DNA of 40,977 bases from CAYQLK01 sp964426075 (GTDB taxonomy: Bacteria; Patescibacteriota; Microgenomatia; CAYQLK01), in NCBI GenBank assembly GCA_964426075.1, contig CAYROP010000004.1, positions 1-40,977 on the forward strand, written 5' to 3'. The translations under genes were made by a program, and so were the position numbers. Under the pieces are notes generated by a model. The model made no database searches and had not been told where the DNA came from. It saw only the letters and a list, made by a program, of their open reading frames with translations. Numbering within the stretch: the stretch's first letter is position 1; every line of letters begins with the position of its first letter. Shown in pieces: positions 7,847 to 15,926 of the stretch.

Positions 7847-8513
7847 TTATTTCGTATCCAAAACCGCGAACAGTACGGATAAGATCTGTACCAAAAACTC
7901 CATCTATTTTATCTCTTAAATGTTTAATATGTACCTCAATTGTTGTCGGTAGAATATCGGTTTCATAATTCCAAACATTATTTACTATTTGCTGCTTACT
8001 TACCACAATATTTTTATTCCTCATTAAATATTCCAATATTGCAAATTCTCTTGGAGATAGTTCAATTGGAGAATTGTTCATTTTTACTTTAGATGTTTTT
8101 GTGTTGAGGGTTAGATTTTTTATTTTTAATATTAGATCCTTATCTGTGGTAGCTCTGCGAGATAGTGCCCTAATTCTGGCAAATAATTCCTCAAAAGAAA
8201 AAGGCTTAACCAGATAATCATCCGCCCCGGCATCCAACCCAACTACCTTGTCACTGACTTGGCCTTTGGCAGTAAGAATGAGAATTGGGGTAGTTATTTT
8301 TTCTTCTCTTACGGTTTTGCAGATTTCTATTCCATCTATTTCTGGTAACATCAAATCAAGGATTATCACATCATATTTTTCTCCCAGTGCCAAGTCCATT
8401 CCTTTATCGCCATCGTATGCTACATCGACAGTATATTTTTGCAGTTCCAATGCCCGCCTCGTTGCATTGGCAAGTTTGATCTCATCCTCCACTAACAATA
8501 TTTTCATCTTCAT
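7833..8513 (-). CDS. OmpR/PhoB-family response regulator
   Basis: Encodes 226 residues. The receiver domain (3-120) has the acidic pocket VEDE, phosphoacceptor Asp53 in ILDLMLPEIDG, Thr81 and Lys103 in LVKPF. The winged-helix DNA-binding domain (about 130-226) ends with TVRGFGYEI, typical of the OmpR class. The stop region overlaps the kinase start, so the two are translationally coupled. ATG codons at residues 1 and 3 are both possible. The leader has no Shine-Dalgarno site but contains four TTAA cores at 11-bp spacing, pointing to autoregulation. Confidence 0.95.
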   Translation of the reverse strand: MKMKILLVEDEIKLANATRRALELQKYTVDVAYDGDKGMDLALGEKYDVIILDLMLPEIDGIEICKTVREEKITTPILILTAKGQVSDKVVGLDAGADDYLVKPFSFEELFARIRALSRRATTDKDLILKIKNLTLNTKTSKVKMNNSPIELSPREFAILEYLMRNKNIVVSKQQIVNNVWNYETDILPTTIEVHIKHLRDKIDGVFGTDLIRTVRGFGYEINDEK

Positions 8514-8520
8514 AAGAATA

Positions 8521-8557
8521 TTAATTTTCGCTTAATTTTACCTTAACTTTTTGTTAA
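8521..8557 (-). promoter_or_regulatory. Four phased TTAA boxes, likely autoregulatory operator
   Basis: TTAA occurs at 8521, 8532, 8543 and 8554, exactly 11 bp apart, so all four lie on one face of the helix. On the minus strand the repeat reads roughly TTAAnnnAAAA. Tandem direct repeats at 11-bp spacing are the usual binding pattern for OmpR/PhoB-type regulators. The array ends 8 bases before the regulator start codon and probably overlaps the promoter. Confidence 0.65.
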
Positions 8558-8701
8558 AGCTTCAGTTCTAACATTTAAATACTTCCAACCATCAACCCGT
8601 CAATTACTTTTTAACGAATCTCTATATTTTGTTTAACTAATATAGTTTTATTTTTGTGAGAAAAAGCAAACTGAAAAAAATGTTGTAATTAAAACAAGAA
8701 T

Positions 8702-9289
8702 CTATTCAACATTAGGTGTTAATCTTCTTTTGTTTACTGCCATTATCGCCAAAATCATCCCAACCGCATGCAATACCAAAACCAAAACAAACACTCCCAA
8801 ATATCCATAGCCTGAAAAAATCAACCCACCAACTGCTGCTCCTCCTGCTCCAGCTATTGCTCCGCCACCTTGTGCATAAGACCATCCACGTGCAGTGTGC
8901 TTACCATCAAGACTCTTAGAAAACATTGCCAGCCAAGCCGGCGACAAAACTCCAACCCCCAAACTATAAATAATTAGTCCAGCTCCAAACCACACCATCT
9001 GACTGGTCACCAAAATAATTGCCACCCCCACAAGTTGCAAAAAATTTCCCACTATTAAAAATCTGGAAAACAAACTATTTTTTTTATCCTCCAAACGACC
9101 AAAAACCAAAGCAAATATTCCAATTGCTAAAGTATGAGCCGACCACAAAAAACTTCCAGCTTCTGGTTGCTCACCAATAGCTAAAATATAACCACCATAT
9201 AGTGGCAAAAAAAGTCCAAACCCAAAAATATTTGCAAGGTTGCTAGCTAGTAGCAGTTTTGCTTTTACGGGATGTTTGGAATCGGGCAT
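8702..9289 (-). CDS. Half-length MFS-type membrane protein
   Basis: Encodes 195 residues with about six hydrophobic segments, half the twelve of a normal major facilitator transporter. The loop after the second segment has a G-R-x-x-D-K-K pattern (GRLEDKKNS), the family's cytoplasmic loop 2-3 signature. A later stretch WSYAQGGGAIAGAGGAAVG resembles the glycine-rich fifth segment. The protein ends in the basic tail NKRRLTPNVE followed by a stop, with no second half in any frame downstream. It either works as a dimer of halves or is a truncated remnant. Substrate unknown. The next minus-strand gene downstream is the response regulator. Confidence 0.75.
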   Translation of the reverse strand: MPDSKHPVKAKLLLASNLANIFGFGLFLPLYGGYILAIGEQPEAGSFLWSAHTLAIGIFALVFGRLEDKKNSLFSRFLIVGNFLQLVGVAIILVTSQMVWFGAGLIIYSLGVGVLSPAWLAMFSKSLDGKHTARGWSYAQGGGAIAGAGGAAVGGLIFSGYGYLGVFVLVLVLHAVGMILAIMAVNKRRLTPNVE

Positions 9290-9316
9290 ACTTCAAGTGT
9301 AGCACTCCCTAGTTGG

Positions 9317-9643
9317 CTACAATAATTGATTTTTCCGTCTGGATAACTTTTTTTTAATTCTTATTAAATAAAACGCAAACACCATAAGCATCAAAAAGAA
9401 TAAGAAAAGAAACATAAATTTAACAGACGAAAAAGTTTCATTTCCAGCATTGCCGGTCAAATAAGTAATAGAAAAAAATATCACTGTCGTTACTACAAAT
9501 ACTCCAACAACTGCATAAACAGAGTAGAGGATTCTAATTGCCAGAATCATATATGTTGCAATCAGAATTACATAAATAGATACCAAAACGGCATCGGAAA
9601 AATTAACCAGATAGTTCGAAAAAAAATTTTCGTCAATTAACAT
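9317..9643 (-). CDS. Small membrane protein of unknown function, three transmembrane segments
   Basis: Encodes 108 residues with hydrophobic segments at about 18-38, 42-62 and 75-95, and a strongly basic C-terminal tail (IRIKKKLSRRKNQ) that should lie in the cytoplasm. No family was recognised. It sits 11 bases downstream of the large anchored protein gene (9655-11283) on the same strand and 27 bases before the half-MFS gene, so the three probably form one transcript. Confidence 0.65.
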   Translation of the reverse strand: MLIDENFFSNYLVNFSDAVLVSIYVILIATYMILAIRILYSVYAVVGVFVVTTVIFFSITYLTGNAGNETFSSVKFMFLFLFFLMLMVFAFYLIRIKKKLSRRKNQLL

Positions 9644-9654
9644 TTTAAACCAAA

Positions 9655-11283
9655 CTAAAAAATAGATTTAAACAATTTAGATGTATCTAGTGGTACTGCT
9701 GATGATGTTGAATCAGGCATTGTCTGTTCTCCAAGTACTTGAAGTGGTTCTTCACCAGTTTGTCCTTCGAGGTCAAAACTATCATCAGCTGGTGCAGTCG
9801 CTCCGCCAAATAGTGCAGCCGGATTTGCAATTCCATACGCGGCAAAAATTTCTTCAATTTGAATTGCGTCCAAAGGTTTAGAGGTATCAATCGTTCCATC
9901 ATAAGGTTTGGCTTCCAAAGACATAACAATCGAAGCTTCGTCGTCAGAAAATTCAAATTCTGCCTTAGTTATATTTGTTACCAAATTAGTGTCAATAATA
10001 AATGATCCATTAGGTTGTTCGTCTTTATAGTCTCTAACAAACAACGAAATCTCATCTCCGCCTTTGTAGTCTTGACCAATTTCCGTGTATTTTTTGGCAT
10101 CCTCAATATCTACGAATCTTATCTTGTGCATAAGTTTGTATTTACTATCGATCCAAACATCATAAGTTCTTAATTTTTTAAGACTATCACCCCAAGCGTC
10201 ATCACACTGTTCTAAAGAGTAAGTTTTATCAACCTTTATTGTGTCAGGATTAAAATTAGGCAGTTTTTTATACAACTCTGATTCAAAAAGATTTTCAACT
10301 AATTCTCGACAGTAAGATATTGCATTTTTGTCGTTAATTTTTACCTCGTATCGATATGCCTCCATTCCATCATCAAGGGTCTCTTTGGCGACGAATTTCA
10401 TCATCTCAAAAACTCCTGTTTCGGGGGCAGTCGAAAATAAATATTTATTTGATGTTGCAGAAATCGTTCTTACGAACAATGATGTGTCATCTGAAGTAAT
10501 GCTGTTTTGATTAATATCTCCCTCAGGCAGAGTTAAATTAAGTGATTTAAGAAATGGTTCTTCAATTGCAATCCACCTACCATCCAAGTCGGATATTCCT
10601 GGCAAAATAGCATCGAAACCAAATGGTGCAAAACCCGATATCTGCAAATACATATTAGGGAAATTACTACCTTCTACTAACTCGGCCAGCAGTTTGCCTG
10701 AAATATCAACTTTATCACCAAGATTATTTTCGTAATTAAAACTCGTGTCTAGATTAGCTTTTGTATTTTCAAACTTAACATCGAACTTACCGACAAACTT
10801 ACCCTCATTATTTTTATATTGAATATCGCCAGAGATTTGGGATTTTTTGTATTGATCAAGTTTAGCTTTTTCAGTTGACGCAGTAATGATTCGGTCAACT
10901 GCTTCTCCAGTTCTGGCTATCCCTGTTTTCCAAATATTTTCTGGCTTGTTGGGAAGATAAAATCCAAAAACATATCCAACTCCTCCAGCAATTAGTAATG
11001 CAAAAATAACAGCCGAGGCAATAACTATTAATTTTTTCTTTCCTTTACCTCCATTTTGTGGGGCAGAGGCCATCTGAAATTGAGGTTGAGATATTTCTGG
11101 CTGAGTTGGTAGTGGTGAAACAGGCGGGGTTTGTGTTTGTGGTATCACCGGAGGAACCAAACCCCCGTTTGTTAATTGTGCAGATGCTGAGCTATCGATT
11201 GTTAAATCGGCAGGTGACGGTTGAGTAGGTAGAGGATTAAGTGGAGTTTGATTATTTGGATCAGTTTGTTGATTTGGGTCCAT
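9655..11283 (-). CDS. Membrane-anchored extracytoplasmic protein of unknown function
   Basis: Encodes 542 residues. The first 80 are a Pro/Gln/Thr-rich disordered cytoplasmic segment, followed by GKGKKK, one transmembrane helix (about 85-108) and a large external domain. The external part is rich in alternating hydrophobic/polar beta strands (SGDIQYKN, GKFDVKFEN, VDISGKLLAEL), a style seen in lipoprotein-like lipid-binding domains such as LppX/LolA, but this is only a resemblance. It has a cysteine pair near 322 and 353 (SYCREL, LEQCDDAW) that may form a disulfide. The N-terminal Pro-rich linker followed by one helix is common in secreted proteins of CPR-type bacteria. Confidence 0.75.
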   Translation of the reverse strand: MDPNQQTDPNNQTPLNPLPTQPSPADLTIDSSASAQLTNGGLVPPVIPQTQTPPVSPLPTQPEISQPQFQMASAPQNGGKGKKKLIVIASAVIFALLIAGGVGYVFGFYLPNKPENIWKTGIARTGEAVDRIITASTEKAKLDQYKKSQISGDIQYKNNEGKFVGKFDVKFENTKANLDTSFNYENNLGDKVDISGKLLAELVEGSNFPNMYLQISGFAPFGFDAILPGISDLDGRWIAIEEPFLKSLNLTLPEGDINQNSITSDDTSLFVRTISATSNKYLFSTAPETGVFEMMKFVAKETLDDGMEAYRYEVKINDKNAISYCRELVENLFESELYKKLPNFNPDTIKVDKTYSLEQCDDAWGDSLKKLRTYDVWIDSKYKLMHKIRFVDIEDAKKYTEIGQDYKGGDEISLFVRDYKDEQPNGSFIIDTNLVTNITKAEFEFSDDEASIVMSLEAKPYDGTIDTSKPLDAIQIEEIFAAYGIANPAALFGGATAPADDSFDLEGQTGEEPLQVLGEQTMPDSTSSAVPLDTSKLFKSIF

Positions 11284-11407
11284 ATTGGGGCATTAAATTA
11301 ACATTACAGGTTATTTGTCCGCTTAGCAACGAATAATAATTATTTTTAGTTTTGTTTTTTTATCACTTATTGCTAACTAAGAGTAGAATATTAAGTAGAT
11401 ACATATT

Positions 11408-11806
11408 ATGAAAGGTTTCAAAACAAACATTGAACAACAAACAATAGACAACGAGAATTTCCGCAAGGTTCTCTATACTGGAGCAAATTCCCAGTTAGTA
11501 CTAATGACACTAAAAACAGGAGAGGAAATCGGTGCTGAAGTACATCCTGATCGTGACCAGTTCTTTCGTTTTGAAAAAGGTGAAGGCGAAGTTCACATCG
11601 ACGATACTGTTTATAAAGTTACCGATGGTGATGCAGTCATTGTTCCTGCCGGAGCTAATCATAATGTAATTAATACTTCCAAAATCGACCCACTAAAACT
11701 TTACACAATTTATTCTCCGCCAGAACACAAAGACGGAGTTATTAGAATAACCAAAGAAGAAGCCGAACTGAACGAGGCTCATTTTGACGGGATTACTTCC
11801 GAGTAA
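11408..11806 (+). CDS. Single-domain cupin protein
   Basis: Encodes 132 residues forming one cupin barrel. Motif 1 is seen as GAEVHPDRDQFFRFEKGEGEV: the first His and a Gln/Glu lie where metal ligands normally sit, although the usual HxH is reduced to one His. Motif 2 is PAGANHNVIN with its conserved His. Small cupins of this type bind a metal and often act as sugar or amino-acid isomerases/dioxygenases or stress proteins; the substrate cannot be told. mscL follows 54 bases later on the same strand. Confidence 0.85.
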   Translation: MKGFKTNIEQQTIDNENFRKVLYTGANSQLVLMTLKTGEEIGAEVHPDRDQFFRFEKGEGEVHIDDTVYKVTDGDAVIVPAGANHNVINTSKIDPLKLYTIYSPPEHKDGVIRITKEEAELNEAHFDGITSE

Positions 11807-11860
11807 CAAATATTAATAGTTAATTAGGTAATATATATTGAAAGGTGGTGAAGTATTTTT

Positions 11861-12163
11861 ATGAAAGGATTTATTGATTTCGTTCGTGATCAAGGTGTAG
11901 TCGGGTTGGCGGTTGGTTTCATTCTTGGAGGTGCCGTATCAGGTCTTGTATCATCCTTAGTTGAAGATATTATTAACCCAATTCTCGGAGTAGCACTTGG
12001 TGCTGCTGGTAATCTCGCTGATGCTTATATTGCAATTGGAAAGGCTAAAATAATGTGGGGAAGTTTTATTAATACCGGTATTGATTTCTTGGTTATTGCT
12101 CTGGTGGTTTATTTTGGAGTCAAACTACTAAGGCTTGATAAGCTAGACAAGAAAAAGAAGTAA
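11861..12163 (+). CDS. mscL: Large-conductance mechanosensitive channel MscL
   Basis: Encodes 100 residues with the MscL plan: an N-terminal amphipathic helix (KGFIDFVRDQG), first transmembrane helix with the glycine-rich pore motif VGLAVGFILGGAVSGLVSSL, a short external loop, a second helix near 70-90 and a lysine-rich C-terminus. It is shorter than the E. coli protein (136 residues), mainly in the loop and the C-terminal bundle. The channel opens under membrane tension to release osmolytes during hypo-osmotic shock. A good AAAGGTGG site lies before the ATG. Confidence 0.92.
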   Translation: MKGFIDFVRDQGVVGLAVGFILGGAVSGLVSSLVEDIINPILGVALGAAGNLADAYIAIGKAKIMWGSFINTGIDFLVIALVVYFGVKLLRLDKLDKKKK

Positions 12164-12182
12164 ATTATATTAATTGACAACT

Positions 12183-12914
12183 ATGGACATTCTTTTTTAC
12201 TCATTATCGAATAGAGTATTTCTTTGGTCGGTCAAAAATAAAAATCTTGTAATTAGATTATTTATTGCGACCCATATTATTCAAGTAATTAATATTCTAA
12301 TTGCAGCTTTTTTTGTTGCACAAATTACAAATGGTAGCGAAATAGGTGTAATGTATTACGATCTTGGTGGTAAGTTTGGCACCCTAGCCGCTCTAGCATT
12401 TTTAATCACCATCACTCCAGGAATTGCAAAAAGAGTAGGATTCCGTCACCCAAAACTTAACTTAATTCAAACTTTTCGCAGACATTTTGGTATTGCGACA
12501 TTTTTATTAGTATTAACTCACTATGCAATTCTCCGCCTTGTCCCGCTTATGACATGGCAAAGTTTTACTGTTCCACCTGCTAGAGAAATGTTGGGTTTTT
12601 TTGCTTTCTGTTTATTCTTTTTAATGTTTCTAACCAGTAATGATTTATCAATGAGTCGTTTGGGTAGATGGTGGGGGAGAATACACTCAGTTGCGTATAT
12701 TGCAATTTGGTTGATTTTTGCCCATGTCGTTTTAGAAGAAATTGGACCACTTGCAATTCTACTTGGTTTATACGCAACAGCTGAATGGGTAAGCTTAGTT
12801 TATTTTTGGACAAAGAAAAAACCTACTCCTAGTTCTGGGTCAACAGAAGTTTCTATTAATTCTGCATCCAGTCCAAGCACTACACCCATTATTCCAACTC
12901 GCAACCAAGTCTAA
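12183..12914 (+). CDS. Ferric-reductase-like transmembrane protein
   Basis: Encodes about 243 residues with six or so transmembrane segments and paired histidines typical of the ferric reductase-like/MsrQ b-type haem domain: RRHFGIATFLLVLTHY (His at both ends) and RIHSVAYIAIWLIFAH. Such proteins carry electrons across the membrane through haem, for example to a periplasmic methionine sulfoxide reductase. No flavin/NAD domain is fused and no msrP gene is adjacent, so the partner is unknown. The C-terminus is a Ser/Thr/Pro tail. I chose ATG 12183; a TTG at 12174 in the same frame is possible, and neither has a good ribosome binding site. Confidence 0.8.
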   Translation: MDILFYSLSNRVFLWSVKNKNLVIRLFIATHIIQVINILIAAFFVAQITNGSEIGVMYYDLGGKFGTLAALAFLITITPGIAKRVGFRHPKLNLIQTFRRHFGIATFLLVLTHYAILRLVPLMTWQSFTVPPAREMLGFFAFCLFFLMFLTSNDLSMSRLGRWWGRIHSVAYIAIWLIFAHVVLEEIGPLAILLGLYATAEWVSLVYFWTKKKPTPSSGSTEVSINSASSPSTTPIIPTRNQV

Positions 12915-12935
12915 CTTTCCCTTTCCCAATCTCCT

Positions 12936-13112
12936 CAATTTGCTTTAATGGTTCTCTTTCTTTTTCCCTAGTCCGTATTTTCTTCTGAACGGGTTTGAAT
13001 TTTCGGATATTCTTTAAACTAAAAATCTATATAAACAAACAGTCGTTTTCTAGGTCAGAAAATTCACCTTGATGAGTGGCCGAGTTTTTCTTTTTAAATG
13101 CCACTCAGCAAA
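12936..13112 (+). repeat. Decayed copy D of the structured repeat
   Basis: CAATTTGCTTTAATGG at 12936-12951 matches the left arm of copy B with one change, followed by TTCTCTTTCTTTTT as in the full copies. The right arm is missing. Farther on, a GAGTGGC/GCCACTC hairpin and a CAGCAAAAAGTGAAG stretch (ending near 13112) resemble inner parts. The rest of this 252-base gap holds no gene I can support. Confidence 0.4.
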
Positions 13113-13166
13113 AAGTGAAGAAGGAAATATAAAAAAATTATCTTTTAAAAAAATTAAAATTTAACT

Positions 13167-13499
13167 CTAATCCAAATTATCCAAAATCCCTGAAACAATA
13201 GTCAGTACTATTCCAAATAACACTGCTAACCAAAAGGTTTCTATGGTTAATCCTGGAACCAAGTAATCAGCAATCAAGATAATGACTGTATTAACAACTA
13301 TTGTAAAAAGCCCAAAGGTAATTAAATTAATAGGAAAAGAAATAAGCATCAAAATTGGTTTTAGGAAAGTATTAAGAATCGCCAAAGCAATAGCTACCCA
13401 AATTGCAGAAACAAAACCGTCAACAAATACTCCTGGGATAAAGTAAGCGCAAATTAGAACCGCAATAGCATTAATTAACAATCTAATGAGCAGTTTCAT
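13167..13499 (-). CDS. Phage holin family 4-type small membrane protein
   Basis: Encodes 110 residues from the ATG at 13499 (an upstream start at 13544 would add 15 residues that do not fit the family). It is a four-helix membrane protein with the signature ALAILNTFLKPILMLISFPINLITFGLFTIVVN. This family was named after phage proteins but is widespread as a chromosomal gene of unknown function, and no phage gene lies nearby. The conserved N-x-x-x-K-P motif in the second helix is intact. Confidence 0.88.
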   Translation of the reverse strand: MKLLIRLLINAIAVLICAYFIPGVFVDGFVSAIWVAIALAILNTFLKPILMLISFPINLITFGLFTIVVNTVIILIADYLVPGLTIETFWLAVLFGIVLTIVSGILDNLD

Positions 13500-13834
13500 A
13501 TTTATAATACTATGCTCAAATAGAGAGTATGTCAAAAATTCCACAATCTAACTAATGACAGTCAAATGAATAGAGTGCTAATTAATTAAAGCGTTAGCTA
13601 ATTAGTGAAAAAAAATATATTTCTCGTGAAAATAGAACAGGGGAATATGTTAAAAATTAGTAATTATGAGGCTGTTTTAGAAAAAATGATTGATTTTAAA
13701 TACTAACAACAGGCATTGTATTCATCTATCAAAATATATTCCAACGTATGGATACACCATATACATTATTGTTATATTCCTCATTCTATTAAGAAGTTTT
13801 AAGTAATTGAAAACCTATTTATTCCTAGAAGAAA

Positions 13835-14827
13835 TTAGCCCACGATCAACAAGTTCTGTTTCGCCCTAGTCACAGCAGTATACAACCATCTTCGCCACTC
13901 CTCATCGGTTGACTTAGGGAACCTCTCTTCAAAAAGTATTACCGAGTCAGCTTGTGAACCTTGCGATTTGTGAACCGTTAAAGCGTACCCAAAATCAAAC
14001 AAATCTCCTTGATGTCCGTCTGGATCTTTCAGGTTGCCAGCAACTGTTTCCTTTTGATTAAACTGTGGTTTGTAAATATATCCCTGATAAGGCTTATCTT
14101 GTCCATCAATATCTATTTTTACTAGCAACCAGTTACCAGTTTTATCTTCTTCAATAATTTTTGTAATTGTTCCCACTGCACCATTATGAATACCGGAATA
14201 ATGATTATTTTTTAGTGCTACTACCCTGTCACCAGTTTCAGGTATGTCTCCGTATTTATCTTTTCTTGCTCTCAATTCTTGATTTAGTTTTAACCTTGTT
14301 GTGTTGTATCCGCAGATGATGAGTGTTTCTTCATTAAAACCTTCCAAAGCATCATTTAATATTTCTCTAGAGTCTGGATCATCGCGAGATATTTTTCTCA
14401 CCCCTACGCCAAATTTTTTAATAGGTATCTCTCCTTTTGTCCTTGCCAAGATTGATACATCAATAATCGGACTATCCTTTTCTTGTCTGTGGATTTGTGT
14501 CAGAGTTAAATGCGGATTTTGCATCAGTGAATAATTTGTTCCAATTGGAGGTAATTGTCCGTGATCACCAACCGCGATAATTGGTACTTCATAGCTGAGC
14601 AAATCATTAAGAACAAAAGGATCAACCATCGATGCCTCATCGACAATAATTAGATCCGCATCCATAAAATCTCTTCTTTTCCAGCCGGTTATATTACCTT
14701 GTTTATTCGTTATAGCTGTATATATAAGCGAATGAATTGTTGATACAGAATCTCCAGAAAAAAACGCTCTGTTTTCCTTTAGTTTTTCTTCCAAATTACG
14801 CGCCGCTTTGCCAGTGTATGAGCAAAA
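13835..14827 (-). CDS. RecD/Dda-like superfamily 1 helicase, N-terminus lost in assembly gap
   Basis: About 331 residues of an SF1 helicase. It enters from the N gap just after where Walker A would lie, at SYTGKAARNLEEKL (motif Ia). Then come Walker B IIVDEASMVD, motif III VGDHGQLPPIG, motif IV-like LTQIHRQE, and the C-terminal UvrD_C_2-type part with YALTVHKSQGSQAD and TAVTRAKQNLLI. This order matches RecD2/Dda 5'-3' DNA helicases with an SH3-like insertion near GDRVVALKNN. The ATP-binding lysine is not in the window. The gene stops at the left with no gene within 290 bases. It is AT-rich like the genome, unlike the sequence on the other side of the gap. Confidence 0.85.
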   Translation of the reverse strand, partial: FCSYTGKAARNLEEKLKENRAFFSGDSVSTIHSLIYTAITNKQGNITGWKRRDFMDADLIIVDEASMVDPFVLNDLLSYEVPIIAVGDHGQLPPIGTNYSLMQNPHLTLTQIHRQEKDSPIIDVSILARTKGEIPIKKFGVGVRKISRDDPDSREILNDALEGFNEETLIICGYNTTRLKLNQELRARKDKYGDIPETGDRVVALKNNHYSGIHNGAVGTITKIIEEDKTGNWLLVKIDIDGQDKPYQGYIYKPQFNQKETVAGNLKDPDGHQGDLFDFGYALTVHKSQGSQADSVILFEERFPKSTDEEWRRWLYTAVTRAKQNLLIVG

Positions 14828-14927
14828 NNNNNNNNNNNNNNNNNNNNNNNNNNNNNNNNNNNNNNNNNNNNNNNNNNNNNNNNNNNNNNNNNNNNNNNNN
14901 NNNNNNNNNNNNNNNNNNNNNNNNNNN
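14828..14927. other. Assembly gap of exactly 100 N
   Basis: A run of exactly 100 N, the usual placeholder for a scaffold gap of unknown size. AT-rich helicase sequence lies on the left and GC-rich sequence on the right, so frame continuity across it has no meaning. Confidence 0.97.
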
Positions 14928-15199
14928 GGGACGGCCATCGTTGGGCGGGCCACCGGCATGAGTTGGTGGAGAAGCGGTTGCTCTTCAACCGCGAAGTTGG
15001 TGGCTGCAACGCGGTTCTTGGGGACTTCGATCTCGTTACCGTTGTGAGGTTTTGTGGTCACCCTCACGGTTTCGCGACGAGAATCCGTGATGTCTTCTTC
15101 GTATGGGGCGAAGAGAATTTCTCCCGGCATGTAGTCGTGGCCAAGTCCATAAGCGAACTGGCGCAGGGATTGAGTCACCGTCATGATCCGGCAGGACAA
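14928..15199 (-). CDS. GC-rich gene fragment of unknown function (3' part in gap)
   Basis: At least 90 residues starting at TTG 15199 and running into the N gap. The start is supported by AAAGAGG (plus-strand 15206-15212) six bases upstream; an internal ATG at 15184 is the alternative. The protein (QFAYGLGHDYMPGEILF, then RRETVRVTTKPHNGNE) does not resemble a helicase N-terminus and I do not recognise it. G+C is far above the neighbouring genes, and the codon use matches the GC-rich genes at 15327, 16156, 27123 and 27468. A promoter on the minus strand lies at 15245-15273. It is best treated as a separate gene from the helicase. Confidence 0.6.
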
Positions 15200-15244
15200 A
15201 ATTTGCCTCTTTCTTTGCTGGGTTTGTTAATTTGCCTAGGTGGG

Positions 15245-15298
15245 ATTATATCAGATTATGTCTATAAATTGAATATTATAGGTTATTTATGATATAAT
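15245..15298. promoter_or_regulatory. Divergent sigma-70-type promoters with overlapping -35 boxes
   Basis: Plus strand: TTGAAT (15269-15274), 18-base spacer, TATAAT (15293-15298), driving the cupin gene. Minus strand: TTCAAT (15273-15268), 17-base spacer, TATAAT (15250-15245), driving the fragment starting at 15199. The two -35 boxes overlap by five bases, so the genes may compete for polymerase. This AT-rich spacer lies between two GC-rich coding regions. Confidence 0.7.
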
Positions 15299-15326
15299 TC
15301 GCGTCAAACCTTAAAAGGAGAATCTA

Positions 15327-15833
15327 TTGACGCTCCCAGTGCCACCAGCTGCAGAGATGTGGCAAGTTGTCGACGCTCACGGGCACCGCGAGAATTTTCC
15401 AGCAGGCTCGATCCCTGAGCCAATGGATACGATTGTCCCCAAGCCATGGGGGCACGAAGTCATCTGGGCTCGGACAACGACGTACACTGGCAAGGCTGAA
15501 CACATCAAAGCCGGCCGTCGGATCTCGTTGCAGTACCATGCCCCCAACGGCGACTCTCCGGCAAAGGCCGAAACCATGCTGCTCGTTAGCGGCGATGTTA
15601 CGCTCTGGCTTGGTTCGTCTCCAGATGAGCTGGTACCGATCAAGATGGAGCTTGGCAAGGGATACTACATCCCTCCGTTCATGCTTCACCGCATGGAAGC
15701 TCACGTCGACAGTGTCGTTATCGAGGCTTCACAGCCCGAAACCGGCGACACAGTTCGTGTTCACGACGATTACGCTCGTGGCACCGAAACCGAAGCCATG
15801 AGAGCCGATCCCAACCGCGGATGGAACGGTTAA
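15327..15833 (+). CDS. GC-rich cupin, mannose-6-phosphate-isomerase type
   Basis: Encodes 168 residues from TTG 15327, fixed by AAAAGGAG at 15313-15320 and the promoter upstream. It has the layout of the cupin domain found in type II phosphomannose isomerases: KPWGHEVIWART (39-50), KAEHIKAGRRISLQYH, then LVSGDVTLWLG and YYIPPFMLHRMEA. The motif-2 His is present, and SLQYH places the first metal-binding His. Such proteins bind a divalent metal and interconvert or sense sugar phosphates. It is a monocistronic unit with its own promoter and terminator. G+C is much higher than in flanking genes, suggesting transfer or special selection. Confidence 0.85.
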   Translation: MTLPVPPAAEMWQVVDAHGHRENFPAGSIPEPMDTIVPKPWGHEVIWARTTTYTGKAEHIKAGRRISLQYHAPNGDSPAKAETMLLVSGDVTLWLGSSPDELVPIKMELGKGYYIPPFMLHRMEAHVDSVVIEASQPETGDTVRVHDDYARGTETEAMRADPNRGWNG

Positions 15834-15855
15834 TACTCGTTCAATTCGCAACAAC

Positions 15856-15881
15856 GCCCTCCCCTAAAAAGGAGGGCATTT
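15856..15881 (+). terminator. Intrinsic terminator of the GC-rich cupin gene
   Basis: GCCCTCC (15856-15862), loop CCTAAAAA, GGAGGGC (15871-15877), then ATTTTC. The loop is identical to that of the terminator at 27375-27403. Confidence 0.85.
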
Positions 15882-15926
15882 TCTTGTCTTGAATATTCTG
15901 GAATTCCTTTTGTATCCTATATCCTT

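Noticed and set aside
13167..13499. Prophage because of the holin-like protein
   Set aside because: No capsid, terminase, integrase or lysin gene is near, and this membrane family is common in chromosomes outside phages.
13647..13706. Tiny open frame of 19 residues with a GGGG stretch before ATG, in the 290-base gap before the helicase
   Set aside because: Too short, no promoter or terminator recognised, no conservation visible. The rest of the gap holds only AT-rich sequence and one short CTAATTA/TAATTAG inverted repeat.
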